The notes beneath the pieces were generated by a model. The model worked only from the letters and a program-made list of their open reading frames with translations, did not search any database and was not told where the DNA came from. Positions 8,691 through 17,372 of a stretch of DNA of 64,000 nt are shown here, in pieces. Made by a program: the position numbers and the translations under genes. The stretch spans positions 124,001 through 188,000 of the forward strand of contig NZ_FMZV01000001.1 of NCBI RefSeq assembly GCF_900101475.1, read 5' to 3'. Origin of the DNA: Ruegeria marina (GTDB taxonomy: Bacteria; Pseudomonadota; Alphaproteobacteria; Rhodobacterales; Rhodobacteraceae). Position 1 is the stretch's first letter. Each line of letters begins with the position of its first letter.

Positions 8691-8719
8691 AAAGGCCGCG
8701 TCCCGGAGGCGCGGCCTTT
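8691..8719 (-). terminator. Terminator of the liv operon
   Basis: AAAGGCCGCG at 8691-8700 pairs perfectly with CGCGGCCTTT at 8710-8719. It lies 8 bases beyond the livM stop and reads on the minus strand as a stem followed by TTTCCTT. It can also act on the other strand. Confidence 0.75.
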
Positions 8720-8726
8720 GGCGTTG

Positions 8727-10031
8727 CTACTTTTCGGGGATCAGCCCGCGTGGGCTGAACCTGAGCACAAGCAGCAGGATGACCCCCATGGTCAGCAGCC
8801 GCATATGGGCGGCACTGTCGATCAGGTGCGATTTCAGCGCGCTGCCTTCGGGCAGACCGATGGTGATGAGGTTCATAAGCCAGAGGCCCAGCGGCTCGAC
8901 CTGGACCCAGAGGAACCAGATCAGCATGGCGCCCAGCACCGCGCCAAAGTTGTTGCCCGAGCCCCCGACGATCACCATCACCCAGATCAGGAAGGTAAAG
9001 CGCAACGGCTGGTAGGTGCCCGGTGTCAGCTGGCCGTCGAGCGTGGTCATCATCGCGCCGGCGATGCCGCAGACCGCCGAGCCCAGAACGAAGACCTGAA
9101 GGTGGCGGCGGGTGACATCCTTGCCCATGGCTTCGGCCGCGACCTCGTTGTCGCGGATGGCGCGCATCATCCGGCCCCAGGGGCTTTTCAGCGCCATCTG
9201 GGCCATCCAGAGCAGGACAAGCAGGACCACCATGAACAGCACCGAATAGCCGAACTTGACGTAGAGGGTCGAGGCGGTCACCGGATCGAGACCCAGACTG
9301 GCCGCGCTTTCGACGAAGCCGGGGTCGTTCTGCAGGTCGATCTCGTAGGGGACCGGACGCGGCAGGCCGATCACGTTCTTGACGCCGCGCGCCAGCCAGT
9401 CCTCGTTCTTCATCACCGCGATGATGATCTCGGCGATGCCCAGCGTGGCGATGGCGAGATAGTCGGAGCGCAGGCCAAGCGCGGTCTTGCCGATCAGCCA
9501 GGCCGCGCCCGCGGCGAGCAGCCCGCCCGCCGGCCAGGCCAGCAGGACCGGCAGGCCGAGCCCGCCGATATTGCCTGCGGCGGCAGGGTTGATCGCCTCG
9601 ACCGCCATGACATTGGGATCGAAAACGGCCCGGTAGATCACGAATCCCGCGACCAGCACCGTCAGGATGGTCAGGGCGCGGGTGCGTCCCCTGGGCATCC
9701 GCCTGGTCGCCATCACGGCGGCAAACACGGTGGCGGCACCCAGCAGCAGCGCCAGGACGATGCCCCAGCCGCCGGCCGACCAGGCCTCGGGCGAGAGCGG
9801 CTCGGACACCAGCACCACGGCAAGACCGCCCAGGGCCACAAAGCCCATGACGCCGACGTTGAAGAGGCCGGCAAAACCCCATTGCAGGTTGACGCCGATC
9901 GCCATGATGGCCGAGATCAGCCCCATGTTGACGATCAGGATGGCCGAGTTCCAGCTTTGCATGAAGCCGGTGATCACGACCAGGGCGGCCACGCCCAGGA
10001 ACAGGGCGGCATTCTTCACTGTCTCGGTCAT
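8727..10031 (-). CDS. livM: Branched-chain amino acid ABC transporter permease LivM
   Basis: Predicted 434-residue inner-membrane permease of the LivM type, one half of the channel for leucine, isoleucine and valine uptake. It has about ten hydrophobic segments and the conserved region GLPRPVPYEIDL, and the cytoplasmic coupling loop GRMMRAIRDNEVAAEAMG is clear. It is longer than E. coli-like LivM proteins in its N-terminal half, where a Met/Arg-rich loop (RRMPRGRTR) separates early helices. Its start overlaps the livH stop by four bases (ATGA), so the two permeases are translationally coupled. It is the last gene of the operon. Confidence 0.92.
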   Translation of the reverse strand: MTETVKNAALFLGVAALVVITGFMQSWNSAILIVNMGLISAIMAIGVNLQWGFAGLFNVGVMGFVALGGLAVVLVSEPLSPEAWSAGGWGIVLALLLGAATVFAAVMATRRMPRGRTRALTILTVLVAGFVIYRAVFDPNVMAVEAINPAAAGNIGGLGLPVLLAWPAGGLLAAGAAWLIGKTALGLRSDYLAIATLGIAEIIIAVMKNEDWLARGVKNVIGLPRPVPYEIDLQNDPGFVESAASLGLDPVTASTLYVKFGYSVLFMVVLLVLLWMAQMALKSPWGRMMRAIRDNEVAAEAMGKDVTRRHLQVFVLGSAVCGIAGAMMTTLDGQLTPGTYQPLRFTFLIWVMVIVGGSGNNFGAVLGAMLIWFLWVQVEPLGLWLMNLITIGLPEGSALKSHLIDSAAHMRLLTMGVILLLVLRFSPRGLIPEK

Positions 10032-11038
10032 ACCGCTTTCCCCTTGAAGAGGCCCGTAGGCTTGAACAGCAGCACGATCAGCAGGATGACGAAGCTGACC
10101 GCGAACTTGTAATCGGTGCTCAGGAGCTGGACGAGGCCGTCAGGCTCCATGCCGGCGGGGGCGAGGTAGCCCAGCACCTTTTTCCAGGCATAGGTCACCG
10201 TGACCTCGGAAAAGGCGATGACGAATCCGCCCGCGATGGCGCCCAGCGGGCTGCCGAGGCCGCCCACGATGGCGGAGGCGAAGATCGGCAGCAGAAGCTG
10301 GAAATAGACGAAGGGCTTGAAGCTCTTGTCGAGGCCGTAGAGCACGCCCGCGGTGGTGGCCAGCGCCGCCACGATCAGCCAGGTGTACATCACCACCCGC
10401 TCGGGGTTGATGCCCGACAACAGCGCCAGATCCTCGTTGTCGGAATAGGCGCGCATCGACTTGCCGGTGCGGGTCTTGTTGAGAAACCAGAACAGCAGCG
10501 CCACGGCGATCACCGCCACGACAACGGTCAGTGCCTGGGTCGACTTGATGGCAAGGCCCTCTTCAAGACCGGTCATCTCCTTGAAGTCGCGAGCCGAGAT
10601 CAGGAAGCGTGTACCATCGGCGAAGTTCTGGTCGTTGGGGCCGATGATGAAGCGCACCAGCCCGTTCATGATGAACATCACGCCCATCGAGACTATGACG
10701 AGGATCACCGGCTTGGCCTTCTGTTCGCGGTAGAAGCGATAAACCATGCGGTCGGTGACGAGCACCAGCGCCATGCACCCAAGGATGCCAAAGGGCAGGG
10801 CCAGCAGCGCGGTCGGCAGCGGGCCGAGGCCGATGCCCACGGATTGCAGCCACCAGGTCACCAGAACGGCGATCATCGCGCCAAACGCCATGGTGTCGCC
10901 ATGGGCGAAGTTGGAAAAGCGCAGGATGCCATAGATCAGCGTCACCCCCAGAGCGCCCAGCGCCAGCTGGCTGCCATAGGCGATGGCGGGGATCAGCACG
11001 AAGTTGGACAGCGCCACGAGGGCGTTGAGGATGTCCAT
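10028..11038 (-). CDS. livH: Branched-chain amino acid ABC transporter permease LivH
   Basis: Predicted 336-residue inner-membrane permease of the LivH type, partner of LivM. The N terminus shows the family stretch LGALGVTLIYGILRFSNFAHGD, here quoted in part as GVTLIYGILRF. The coupling loop GKSMRAYSDNEDLALLSG lies near residues 190-210, and a Gly-rich AIVGGLGSPLGAIAGG segment near 255-270 is also typical. About eight to nine membrane segments are visible. It lies between a small secreted protein gene (1-base overlap) and livM (4-base overlap), so all are probably on one mRNA. Confidence 0.92.
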   Translation of the reverse strand: MDILNALVALSNFVLIPAIAYGSQLALGALGVTLIYGILRFSNFAHGDTMAFGAMIAVLVTWWLQSVGIGLGPLPTALLALPFGILGCMALVLVTDRMVYRFYREQKAKPVILVIVSMGVMFIMNGLVRFIIGPNDQNFADGTRFLISARDFKEMTGLEEGLAIKSTQALTVVVAVIAVALLFWFLNKTRTGKSMRAYSDNEDLALLSGINPERVVMYTWLIVAALATTAGVLYGLDKSFKPFVYFQLLLPIFASAIVGGLGSPLGAIAGGFVIAFSEVTVTYAWKKVLGYLAPAGMEPDGLVQLLSTDYKFAVSFVILLIVLLFKPTGLFKGKAV

Positions 11039-11439
11039 CAGTTATCCTCCGAAATACAGGTGCCCAGATGTGTTACTGCTCCGGGAATGTGAAAGTTGCC
11101 ATGCGTCGACACCATCGCGGTGCCGTCCGGGGCAATCGAAAGCAGGGTTGCGGCCGTGGCCATCGGATCGGTCTGCGCCGACACCAGGTGCAGCATGCCG
11201 TCGCCGGCCGAAAGCCAGGCAAAGGCGATGGCCGCGGTTCCGGGCGTCAGCGTGACCTGCCAGCCGTCGCCGTCGCGCGCCACCAGCGCCGGGAACCCGG
11301 CATCGGTGCGGCATTCCTGGCCCGGCATGCATTCGCGGTCGAACTGGCAGCGATATAGGTCGCCGGCCATTGCCGGTCCCGCCGGCATGACCAGGGTGAC
11401 GACCGCGAGGCAGGCAGAATGGATCGCGTGGTTCGCCAC
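11038..11439 (-). CDS. Small secreted protein embedded in liv operon
   Basis: Predicted 133-residue protein of unknown family. The GTG start lies 2 bases after the livF stop and the stop overlaps livH by one base, so it is firmly inside the operon. Residues 1-25 look like a signal peptide (MANHAIHSACLAVV then MPAGPAMAG). The mature part has Cys residues in YRCQFDRECMPGQECRT and another near the C terminus (GTCISEDN), which could form two disulfides in the periplasm. The middle is rich in small beta-type segments (DGWQVTLTPGTAAIAFAW). Role in uptake is unknown; it might assist the binding protein, but that is a guess from position only. Confidence 0.75.
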   Translation of the reverse strand: MANHAIHSACLAVVTLVMPAGPAMAGDLYRCQFDRECMPGQECRTDAGFPALVARDGDGWQVTLTPGTAAIAFAWLSAGDGMLHLVSAQTDPMATAATLLSIAPDGTAMVSTHGNFHIPGAVTHLGTCISEDN

Positions 11440-11441
11440 CC

Positions 11442-12272
11442 TCAGCCCCCCAGGAAGGATTTGCGCACTTCGGGATCTTCCAGCAGTTCCTTGCCGGTGC
11501 CGGTAAAGGCGTTGCGGCCCTGGACCAGGACATATCCCTTGTCGGCGATGGCAAGCGCCTGCTTTGCGTTCTGCTCGACCATCAGGATCGGCAGGCCGGT
11601 GCGGCTGACCTCGATGATGCGGTCGAAAAGCTCGTCCATCACGATGGGGCTGACGCCGGCGGTGGGTTCGTCGAGCATCAGCACCTTGGGCTTGGTCATC
11701 AGCGCCCGGCCCACGGCGACCTGCTGGCGCTGGCCGCCCGAAAGCTCGCCCGCGGCCTGGTAGCGTTTCTCGCGCAGGATTGGGAAAAGGTCATAGACCT
11801 GTTCCATGGTCTCGCGGATATCGTCGCGCCGGATGAAGGCGCCCATTTCCAGGTTCTCCTCGACCGTCATCGAGGTGAAGATGTTGCTGGTCTGCGGCAC
11901 GAAGCCCATGCCCTTGACCACCCGGTCCTGCGGGGTGAGCCGGGTGATGTCCTCGCCATCGAGACGGACCGAGCCGGACCGCACGTCGAGCATGCCGAAC
12001 ACCGCCTTCATCGCGGTCGACTTGCCGGCGCCGTTGGGGCCGACAATGACCGCGATCTCGCCCGGGTTCACGGCGATGGTGCATTCATGCAGGATGTCGG
12101 GGCCCTTGCCGTAGCCGCCGGTCATGGTGTCGCCGATCAGGAAGGGGCCGCCGTCGACCTTGGTCGTCGGGCCGCTCTTGCGGTGGGCCGGGGTCATGGT
12201 GCCGACGCCATGCGGGTTGGTGATCGTGGCATCCTTGTTGCCGCGATCGTCCTGGTAGGGATTGCCGCTCAT
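11442..12272 (-). CDS. livF: Branched-chain amino acid ABC transporter ATPase LivF
   Basis: Predicted 276-residue ATP-binding subunit. Walker A is GPNGAGKST, the Q-loop is FVPQTSNIF, the signature is LSGGQRQQ, and Walker B is VLMLDEPTAG. The chosen ATG overlaps the livG stop by three bases (TGA within ATG context), and gives an extra polar N-terminal stretch of about 45 residues before the ATPase core, longer than usual for LivF. The frame is open further upstream, but that region is inside livG. It energises LivH/LivM transport together with LivG. Confidence 0.92.
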   Translation of the reverse strand: MSGNPYQDDRGNKDATITNPHGVGTMTPAHRKSGPTTKVDGGPFLIGDTMTGGYGKGPDILHECTIAVNPGEIAVIVGPNGAGKSTAMKAVFGMLDVRSGSVRLDGEDITRLTPQDRVVKGMGFVPQTSNIFTSMTVEENLEMGAFIRRDDIRETMEQVYDLFPILREKRYQAAGELSGGQRQQVAVGRALMTKPKVLMLDEPTAGVSPIVMDELFDRIIEVSRTGLPILMVEQNAKQALAIADKGYVLVQGRNAFTGTGKELLEDPEVRKSFLGG

Positions 12273-13057
12273 GCGCCCGCCTCCAGTTTCGCCTTGTTCT
12301 TGAGCCCGGTGCCGAGATAGGCCTCGATCACCTGCTCGTTGGCCTTGATCTCGTCCAGTGTGCCTTGGGCCAGGACCTTGCCTTCGGCCATGCAGATCAC
12401 GGGGTCGCAGATCTTGCCGATGAAATCCATGTCGTGCTCGATCACCACGAAAGTATAGCCGCGTTCCTTGTTCAGGCGCAGGATAGTGTCGGCGATGGTC
12501 ATCAGCAGGGTGCGGTTCACACCGGCGCCGACCTCGTCGAGAAAGACGATCTTGGCATCGACCATCATGGTGCGCCCCAGTTCCAGCAGCTTCTTCTGCC
12601 CGCCCGAGACCTGTCCCGCCTTGTGGTCGGCCAGATGGCTGATGGTCAGGAATTCCAGCACTTCGTCGGCCTTGGCGCGCAGGGCGCGTTCCTGGTCGGC
12701 GATGCGCTTGCGCCCGAACCAGGTGTTCCACAGGGTTTCACCGATCTGGCCGCCGGGCACCATCATCAGGTTCTCGCGGCAGGTCATCGAGCTGAACTCA
12801 TGCGCGATCTGAAAGGTCCTGAGCAGCCCCTTGTGGAACAATTCGTGCGGCGGCAGGCCGGTGATGTCCTCGCCATCCATGGTGACCTTGCCACTGGTGG
12901 GCGGCAGGACGCCGGCGATCACGTTGAACAGGGTGGTCTTGCCGGCTCCGTTCGGCCCGATCAGGCCGGTAATGGAACCCTTGGCGATTTCCAGCGATGC
13001 ACCATCCACCGCATGGAACCCGCCGAAGTGCTTGTGCACGTCTTCGACGACGATCAT
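12269..13057 (-). CDS. livG: Branched-chain amino acid ABC transporter ATPase LivG
   Basis: Predicted 262-residue ATP-binding subunit. Walker A is GPNGAGKTT near residues 35-43, the signature is VSGGQKKLLELGR, and Walker B is IVFLDEVGAGV, where the usual proline after DE is replaced (DEVGAG rather than DEPTAG). I chose the ATG because GGGGGA lies 5 bases upstream; an in-frame TTG four codons earlier has no such site. LivG and LivF form the two nucleotide-binding subunits. The gene follows livK after an attenuator-like hairpin. Confidence 0.92.
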   Translation of the reverse strand: MIVVEDVHKHFGGFHAVDGASLEIAKGSITGLIGPNGAGKTTLFNVIAGVLPPTSGKVTMDGEDITGLPPHELFHKGLLRTFQIAHEFSSMTCRENLMMVPGGQIGETLWNTWFGRKRIADQERALRAKADEVLEFLTISHLADHKAGQVSGGQKKLLELGRTMMVDAKIVFLDEVGAGVNRTLLMTIADTILRLNKERGYTFVVIEHDMDFIGKICDPVICMAEGKVLAQGTLDEIKANEQVIEAYLGTGLKNKAKLEAGA

Positions 13058-13141
13058 GTGTTCCCCCAAGCCGCATACATTGCGCGGCCCTGTTGTTTAT
13101 TGCCTCATCCTCGTGCGAGGTGCGGCTTTTTGTCATTGAAA

Positions 13142-13166
13142 CAGCCCGGACACAAGGACCGGGCTG
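13142..13166 (-). terminator. Hairpin between livK and livG
   Basis: CAGCCCGG at 13142-13149 pairs with CCGGGCTG at 13159-13166. It lies about 27 bases after the livK stop and reads on the minus strand into TTTCAA. Such hairpins usually let the binding-protein gene be expressed more strongly than the rest of the operon. Confidence 0.65.
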
Positions 13167-13192
13167 CTTGTCAGTCCATCATTGCAGAGCGA

Positions 13193-14386
13193 TCAACGGA
13201 ACTTGGCCGTGGTGATCTTGCCGCCCTCGAGCTTGATCTGGCGGTAGTTGCCGGCGCTTTCACCGGGTCCGATCAGCTCGACCGCGGTTGCGCCGACATA
13301 ATCGACATCGCCGCCGTCCTTGATGATCTGCAGCGCCTTGGCCAGTTCGCCGGGATAGATCTTTTCGCCCGGTGCGTTGGCGACATGCATGATGTGCTCT
13401 TTGTAATCGGCCGAATCCTTGGAGTTCGCGGCCTGCATGGCAAGCAGGATCAGCGCTGCCGCGTCATAGGATTCGGGGGTGAAGGGCGAGGTTGCGTCGA
13501 AGGCGCCGGCCACGATTTCCTCGTACTTGGCCACGCCCGGGCTGTCGGTGCCGGGATGCTGGCCGGTAGAGCCGTCGATCTCGCTGCCGAAATTCTCTTC
13601 CAGCTTGGCGCCGATCATGCCGTCGGGGAAGTGGAACGTGTCGAAAGCACCCGAATCGATCGCCGAGCGCACGATGCCCGAACCGCCCTGGTCGACATAG
13701 CCGGCCACGACCAGACGCTGACCGCCCGCCGCGGCAAGCGCGCCGACTTCGGCCGAGTAGTCGGCCTTGCCGTCTTCATGCGCGGCCGAGATGGTGACCT
13801 TGCCGCCGGCGGCTTCGAAAGCCTGCTGGAAGCTGTCGGCCAGACCCTTGCCGTAGTCGTTGTTGGTATAGGTCACGGCAACTTCGTTGATGCCTTCTTC
13901 CATCAGGATCTCGGTCATCACGACGCCCTGGCGCGCATCCGAGGGCGCGGTGCGGAAGAACAGGCCGTTGTCCTCGGCGGTGGACAGCGCCGGCGAGGTG
14001 GCCGAGGGAGAGATCATCACGACGCCGTTCGGCACCGCGACGTTCGACAGGATGGCGCCGGTGACACCCGAGCAGTCGGCGCCCATGATCCCGTCGACCT
14101 TGTCCGAGGTGATCAGGCGTTCGGCGGCGGCGGTGGCGGCGGCGGCATCGACGCAGGTCGAGTCGGCACGGACCGAGGTGACGGTGGCGCCGTCCAGCAG
14201 CAGACCCGAGTCGCTGACTTCCTTCATCGCCAGTTCGGCGCCATCGGCCATCGACGGAGTCAGCGATTCGATCGGGCCGGTGAAGCCCAGGATCACGCCG
14301 ATCTTGACTTCCTTGGCGTGACCGCCGGCAAAGGCGGCGCTGGCCATCAGTGCGGAGGCCGCAGTGGCCGTGAGCAGTTTCTTCAT
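13193..14386 (-). CDS. livK: Branched-chain amino acid-binding protein LivK-like
   Basis: Predicted 397-residue periplasmic substrate-binding protein of the type 1 fold (Leu/Ile/Val family). The signal peptide is MKKLLTATAASALMASAAFA, cleaved near residue 20. The mature protein begins with EVKIGVILGFTGPIESL, the typical first strand, and shows the ligand-site region PSATSPALS near 135-145. Two cysteines (in DSTCVD and GADCSG) may form a disulfide. It delivers branched-chain amino acids or related amides to LivHM. Substrate specificity in this large family cannot be fixed from sequence alone. Confidence 0.9.
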   Translation of the reverse strand: MKKLLTATAASALMASAAFAGGHAKEVKIGVILGFTGPIESLTPSMADGAELAMKEVSDSGLLLDGATVTSVRADSTCVDAAAATAAAERLITSDKVDGIMGADCSGVTGAILSNVAVPNGVVMISPSATSPALSTAEDNGLFFRTAPSDARQGVVMTEILMEEGINEVAVTYTNNDYGKGLADSFQQAFEAAGGKVTISAAHEDGKADYSAEVGALAAAGGQRLVVAGYVDQGGSGIVRSAIDSGAFDTFHFPDGMIGAKLEENFGSEIDGSTGQHPGTDSPGVAKYEEIVAGAFDATSPFTPESYDAAALILLAMQAANSKDSADYKEHIMHVANAPGEKIYPGELAKALQIIKDGGDVDYVGATAVELIGPGESAGNYRQIKLEGGKITTAKFR

Positions 14387-14545
14387 AAGTTACTCCCTTG
14401 TTGGAACGCAATCGTTCTGCATCGAAATTAGGCAAGCTGCGGGAAAAAGGAAAGTCCTAACGAAAAAGTGGTTTTGCGGCGGAAATCGCCTAGATGTTTG
14501 CCGGAAACCTGCGGTTTGAATGCCGCTTCAGCCAGAGGTTGGATC

Positions 14546-15658
14546 ATGCTTTACCGTCTGTTCAACGCTTTGATTCTGACGCTTTGCTTCATCGGCTCTC
14601 CGGGGATGGCACAATCGGTCCTGACGACGTCTGCGGGACAGGTCCGACTGGAGGTCATGGCTGAAGGGCTGGACACGCCCTGGGCCGTCGCACCGCTGCC
14701 TGAGGGTGGGGCACTGATCACCGAACGTGGCGGTCGGCTGGTGTTTGCCTCGGACGGCAGGGTGCAGCCCGTAACCGGCGTGCCCCGGACGCGATCCCAG
14801 GGACAGGGCGGATTGCTCGACATCACGCTGGCGGCGGATTTTGCGCAAAGCCGCGAGCTATTCCTGACCTATTCCCGGCCTCAGTCGGGGGGTGGGGCAG
14901 GTACCGCCGTTGCAGTGGCGCGGTTGAGCCCGGAAAACCGGCGTCTGACGCAAGTGAACACCATCTTCGAGGCCGCCCCCGGCAGCAAAGGAGGACGGCA
15001 TTTCGGCAGCCGCGTAGTCGAGGCGACCGATGGCACGCTGTTCGTCACGCTGGGCGACCGGGGCGAGGCTGCGTCTGCGCAGGACCGTTCCAACCATAAC
15101 GGCAGCGTGATCCGCATCCGCCGTGATGGCAGCGTGCCAGCGGACAATCCCTTTGTCGGCAACTCCGGTGTGCGGCCCGAAATCTGGTCCTGGGGACATC
15201 GCAACCCGCAAGGCGCGGCGCTTGACGGGCGCGGACGTCTGTGGACCTCGGAACATGGGGCCAGGGGCGGGGACGAGATCAACCTGATCCGCAAGGGCGC
15301 GAACTATGGCTGGCCGGTGATCTCCTACGGAACCGAGTATTCCGGCGCAAGGATCGGAGAGGGTACGCACAAGGCCGGGATGGAACAGCCATCGTTCTAC
15401 TGGGATCCCTCGATCGCGCCCTCGGGGCTGATGATCTATTCCGGCAGGCTTTGGCCCGAGTGGCAGGGCCATCTGTTTGTCGGCTCGCTCAAATTCGACC
15501 ATATCGCCCGGCTGGCGGGCGAACCGCCGCGCCAGGCGGAGCGGATCGAGGGTCCGGAAACCGAGCGTTTGCGCGATATCGTCGAAGCACCCGACGGAAC
15601 GATCTGGTTCATCTCCGAGGGGCGCGGCGCTGTTTACAGGATGAGCCCCGCTTCCTAG
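14546..15658 (+). CDS. PQQ-dependent aldose dehydrogenase-like protein (YliI type)
   Basis: Predicted 370-residue periplasmic beta-propeller of the soluble glucose/aldose dehydrogenase family, which oxidises sugars with PQQ. The start used gives a signal peptide (MLYRLFNALILTLCFIG, cleavage after AQ near 24). Family motifs include LDTPWAVAPLPEGG near 43-56, HFGSRVVE, GHRNPQGAALD and SEHGARGGDEIN. The YliI-type Gly-rich loop and the conserved His in GHRNPQG fit PQQ binding. A frame extending 26 codons upstream lacks a ribosome site, while AGAGG precedes this ATG. No PQQ biosynthesis genes are in the window, so cofactor supply is not shown. Confidence 0.85.
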   Translation: MLYRLFNALILTLCFIGSPGMAQSVLTTSAGQVRLEVMAEGLDTPWAVAPLPEGGALITERGGRLVFASDGRVQPVTGVPRTRSQGQGGLLDITLAADFAQSRELFLTYSRPQSGGGAGTAVAVARLSPENRRLTQVNTIFEAAPGSKGGRHFGSRVVEATDGTLFVTLGDRGEAASAQDRSNHNGSVIRIRRDGSVPADNPFVGNSGVRPEIWSWGHRNPQGAALDGRGRLWTSEHGARGGDEINLIRKGANYGWPVISYGTEYSGARIGEGTHKAGMEQPSFYWDPSIAPSGLMIYSGRLWPEWQGHLFVGSLKFDHIARLAGEPPRQAERIEGPETERLRDIVEAPDGTIWFISEGRGAVYRMSPAS

Positions 15659-15694
15659 GCTGATCTCGACCAGCAATCAGGCATGGAGGGTGCG

Positions 15695-16105
15695 ATGCGG
15701 TGGTTGATATTTTTCCTTGTGCTTCTAAGTCCGGCGTCGGCAAGCGCCGAGGACCGGGTCTTCGCCAGTTATGATGAATATGCCGGTTTCGTGGACGAAA
15801 AGATCATGTGGCGCGATTTCGTAGCGCTGATCAACAGCCTCGGCGGTGAGGACGAATATACCGAAGCCCAGCTGAACGCCACAAATGCGCAGCTCCTGAA
15901 CGCGATGCCCTTCGACTTCACCGGCAGCGCGGTTCTCAAACGGGTCGAGCTGACGCCGGACTTCAGCCAGGAAATGCGGGTCTACTGGAACCGGCAGAAA
16001 TCATATGTCTACTTCTATGCCTTCCTGCACCGCCGCGAAGAGGGACTGGTGGTCCTGAAATTCAACCTCAACACAAATTCCGACAATATCTTCGACAAGT
16101 TCTGA
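15695..16105 (+). CDS. Small secreted protein of unknown function
   Basis: Predicted 136-residue protein with no family I recognise. The second of two nearby ATG codons was chosen because GGAGG lies 5 bases before it. The N terminus MRWLIFFLVLLSPASASAE is a signal peptide. The mature part is acidic and helical at first, then has alternating hydrophobic and aromatic residues (MRVYWNRQKSYVYFYAFLH), suggesting a beta-sheet domain of about 110 residues. No cysteines remain after cleavage. It follows the sugar dehydrogenase gene by 36 bases on the same strand and may be cotranscribed. Confidence 0.7.
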   Translation: MRWLIFFLVLLSPASASAEDRVFASYDEYAGFVDEKIMWRDFVALINSLGGEDEYTEAQLNATNAQLLNAMPFDFTGSAVLKRVELTPDFSQEMRVYWNRQKSYVYFYAFLHRREEGLVVLKFNLNTNSDNIFDKF

Positions 16106-16117
16106 CCTGCGGCGCGG

Positions 16118-16196
16118 CACGCGCCTTCATCTTTTCGAAAATCCTTCGGGGGGCAAGGCCCGTCAGGGCCGAGGGGGCAGTGCCCCCTGACGTGGC
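16118..16196. repeat. GC-rich intergenic repeat with hairpins
   Basis: Between convergent genes lie TTTTCGAAAATCCTTCGGGGG, shortened here to TCGAAAATCCTTCGG, a GGCCC-gtca-GGGCC hairpin and an AGGGGGCA/TGCCCCCT hairpin at 16172-16188. The order and base composition resemble the element at 8545-8650. It probably ends transcription from both sides. Confidence 0.55.
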
Positions 16197-16199
16197 AGT

Positions 16200-17204
16200 T
16201 CAGACCGAAAGCCGGGTGCTTTGCGCGCCGCGTTCGCGATAGGGCGTCGTGTTGTAATGCGCCCGGTAGCATTTGGAGAAATGGCTGGGCGAGGCAAAGC
16301 CGCAGGCCAGCGCCACGTTGATCACGCTCATGTCGGTCTGCATCAGCAGGTTGCGGGCCTTTTGCAGGCGCAGTTCCATGTAATAGCGTTTCGGGCTGCG
16401 GCTCAGGTAGCGGCGGAACAGCCGTTCCAGCTGACGGGTGGACATGCCGACGTCCTTGGCCAGCGCGGCGGGCGAGATCGGTTCCTCGATGTTGCGTTCC
16501 ATCATCTGGATGACCTGGCTCAGCTTGGGGTGACGCACGCCGATCCGGGTCGGCGTCGACAGGCGCTGGGTGTCCTGGTCGGTACGGATCGAGGAATAGA
16601 TCAGCTGGTCGGCCACCGCATTGGCGAGTTCCTCGCCGTGCTGGTTGGCGATCAGCTTGAGCATCAGGTCGATCGAGGCGGTGCCGCCGGCGGTGGTGAT
16701 CCGGTTTCCGTCGACCACAAAGACCGATTTGGTCAGGGTCACATCTTCAAATTCCTCGATGAAACTGTCCTGGTTCTCCCAATGGATGGTGGCGCGTTTG
16801 CCATCGAGCAGCCCGGCCTTGGCCAGCGTGTAGCCCGCTGTGCAAAGCCCGCCGATGACCGGGCCGCGGCGTGCCTCGCGGCGCAGCCAGCTGACGACCT
16901 TTCGGGTGGTGGCCTTCTGAACGTCGATGCCGCCGCAGACCATGAGCATGTCCTCGCGCCGCAACTCGCCGAGGTCGCCGTCAAGCTTGAACACGGTGCC
17001 GTTCGAGCAGGTGGCCGATACGCCGCCCTCCCCGATGACGGTCCATTCGTACAGCGTCTTGCCGGCCATCCGGTTTGCAATGCGAAGCGATTCAACCGCG
17101 CAAGCGAAACACAGCATGGTGAACTGGTCGAGAAGAACAAAGACAAAGCGTTGCGGCTTCTTGCCGGCAGTATCAACTTTGACAACTTGGCGTTGTTCTT
17201 TCAC
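16200..17204 (-). CDS. GlxA-family transcriptional regulator (DJ-1/PfpI plus AraC HTH)
   Basis: Predicted 334-residue regulator with an N-terminal DJ-1/PfpI-like amidase domain (about 20-190, with [14 protein letters not shown] around the nucleophile-elbow position) and a C-terminal AraC-type DNA-binding domain with two helix-turn-helix units (about 230-330). Members such as GbdR and ArgR-like proteins respond to betaine, carnitine or arginine catabolites. The open frame extends 47 codons upstream, but only the GTG chosen here has an AAGGA site at proper spacing, and it starts just before the conserved [11 protein letters not shown] strand. It is divergent from the DAHP synthase gene; a functional link is not evident. 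Confidence 0.85.
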   Translation of the reverse strand: MKEQRQVVKVDTAGKKPQRFVFVLLDQFTMLCFACAVESLRIANRMAGKTLYEWTVIGEGGVSATCSNGTVFKLDGDLGELRREDMLMVCGGIDVQKATTRKVVSWLRREARRGPVIGGLCTAGYTLAKAGLLDGKRATIHWENQDSFIEEFEDVTLTKSVFVVDGNRITTAGGTASIDLMLKLIANQHGEELANAVADQLIYSSIRTDQDTQRLSTPTRIGVRHPKLSQVIQMMERNIEEPISPAALAKDVGMSTRQLERLFRRYLSRSPKRYYMELRLQKARNLLMQTDMSVINVALACGFASPSHFSKCYRAHYNTTPYRERGAQSTRLSV

Positions 17205-17372
17205 TGTGTAATGTCCTTGTTTTGCATCATGCGCGGCTCCAGCGCATATGCGATCTCTACTGCACATTGGGCAGAGCTTGTTTACGACGTCAAGAGCCGC
17301 AAATCGGATATGGTCACTGCTACATGGTTTTTGTATAGAGGCCACCTGTCGTTATCGTTGCGGAGAAAAGCT

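Noticed and set aside
16221-17372. Long in-frame upstream extension of the DAHP synthase gene.
   Set aside because: The extra 380 or so codons are antisense to the GlxA-type gene, have no family likeness, and a good ribosome site precedes the internal ATG.
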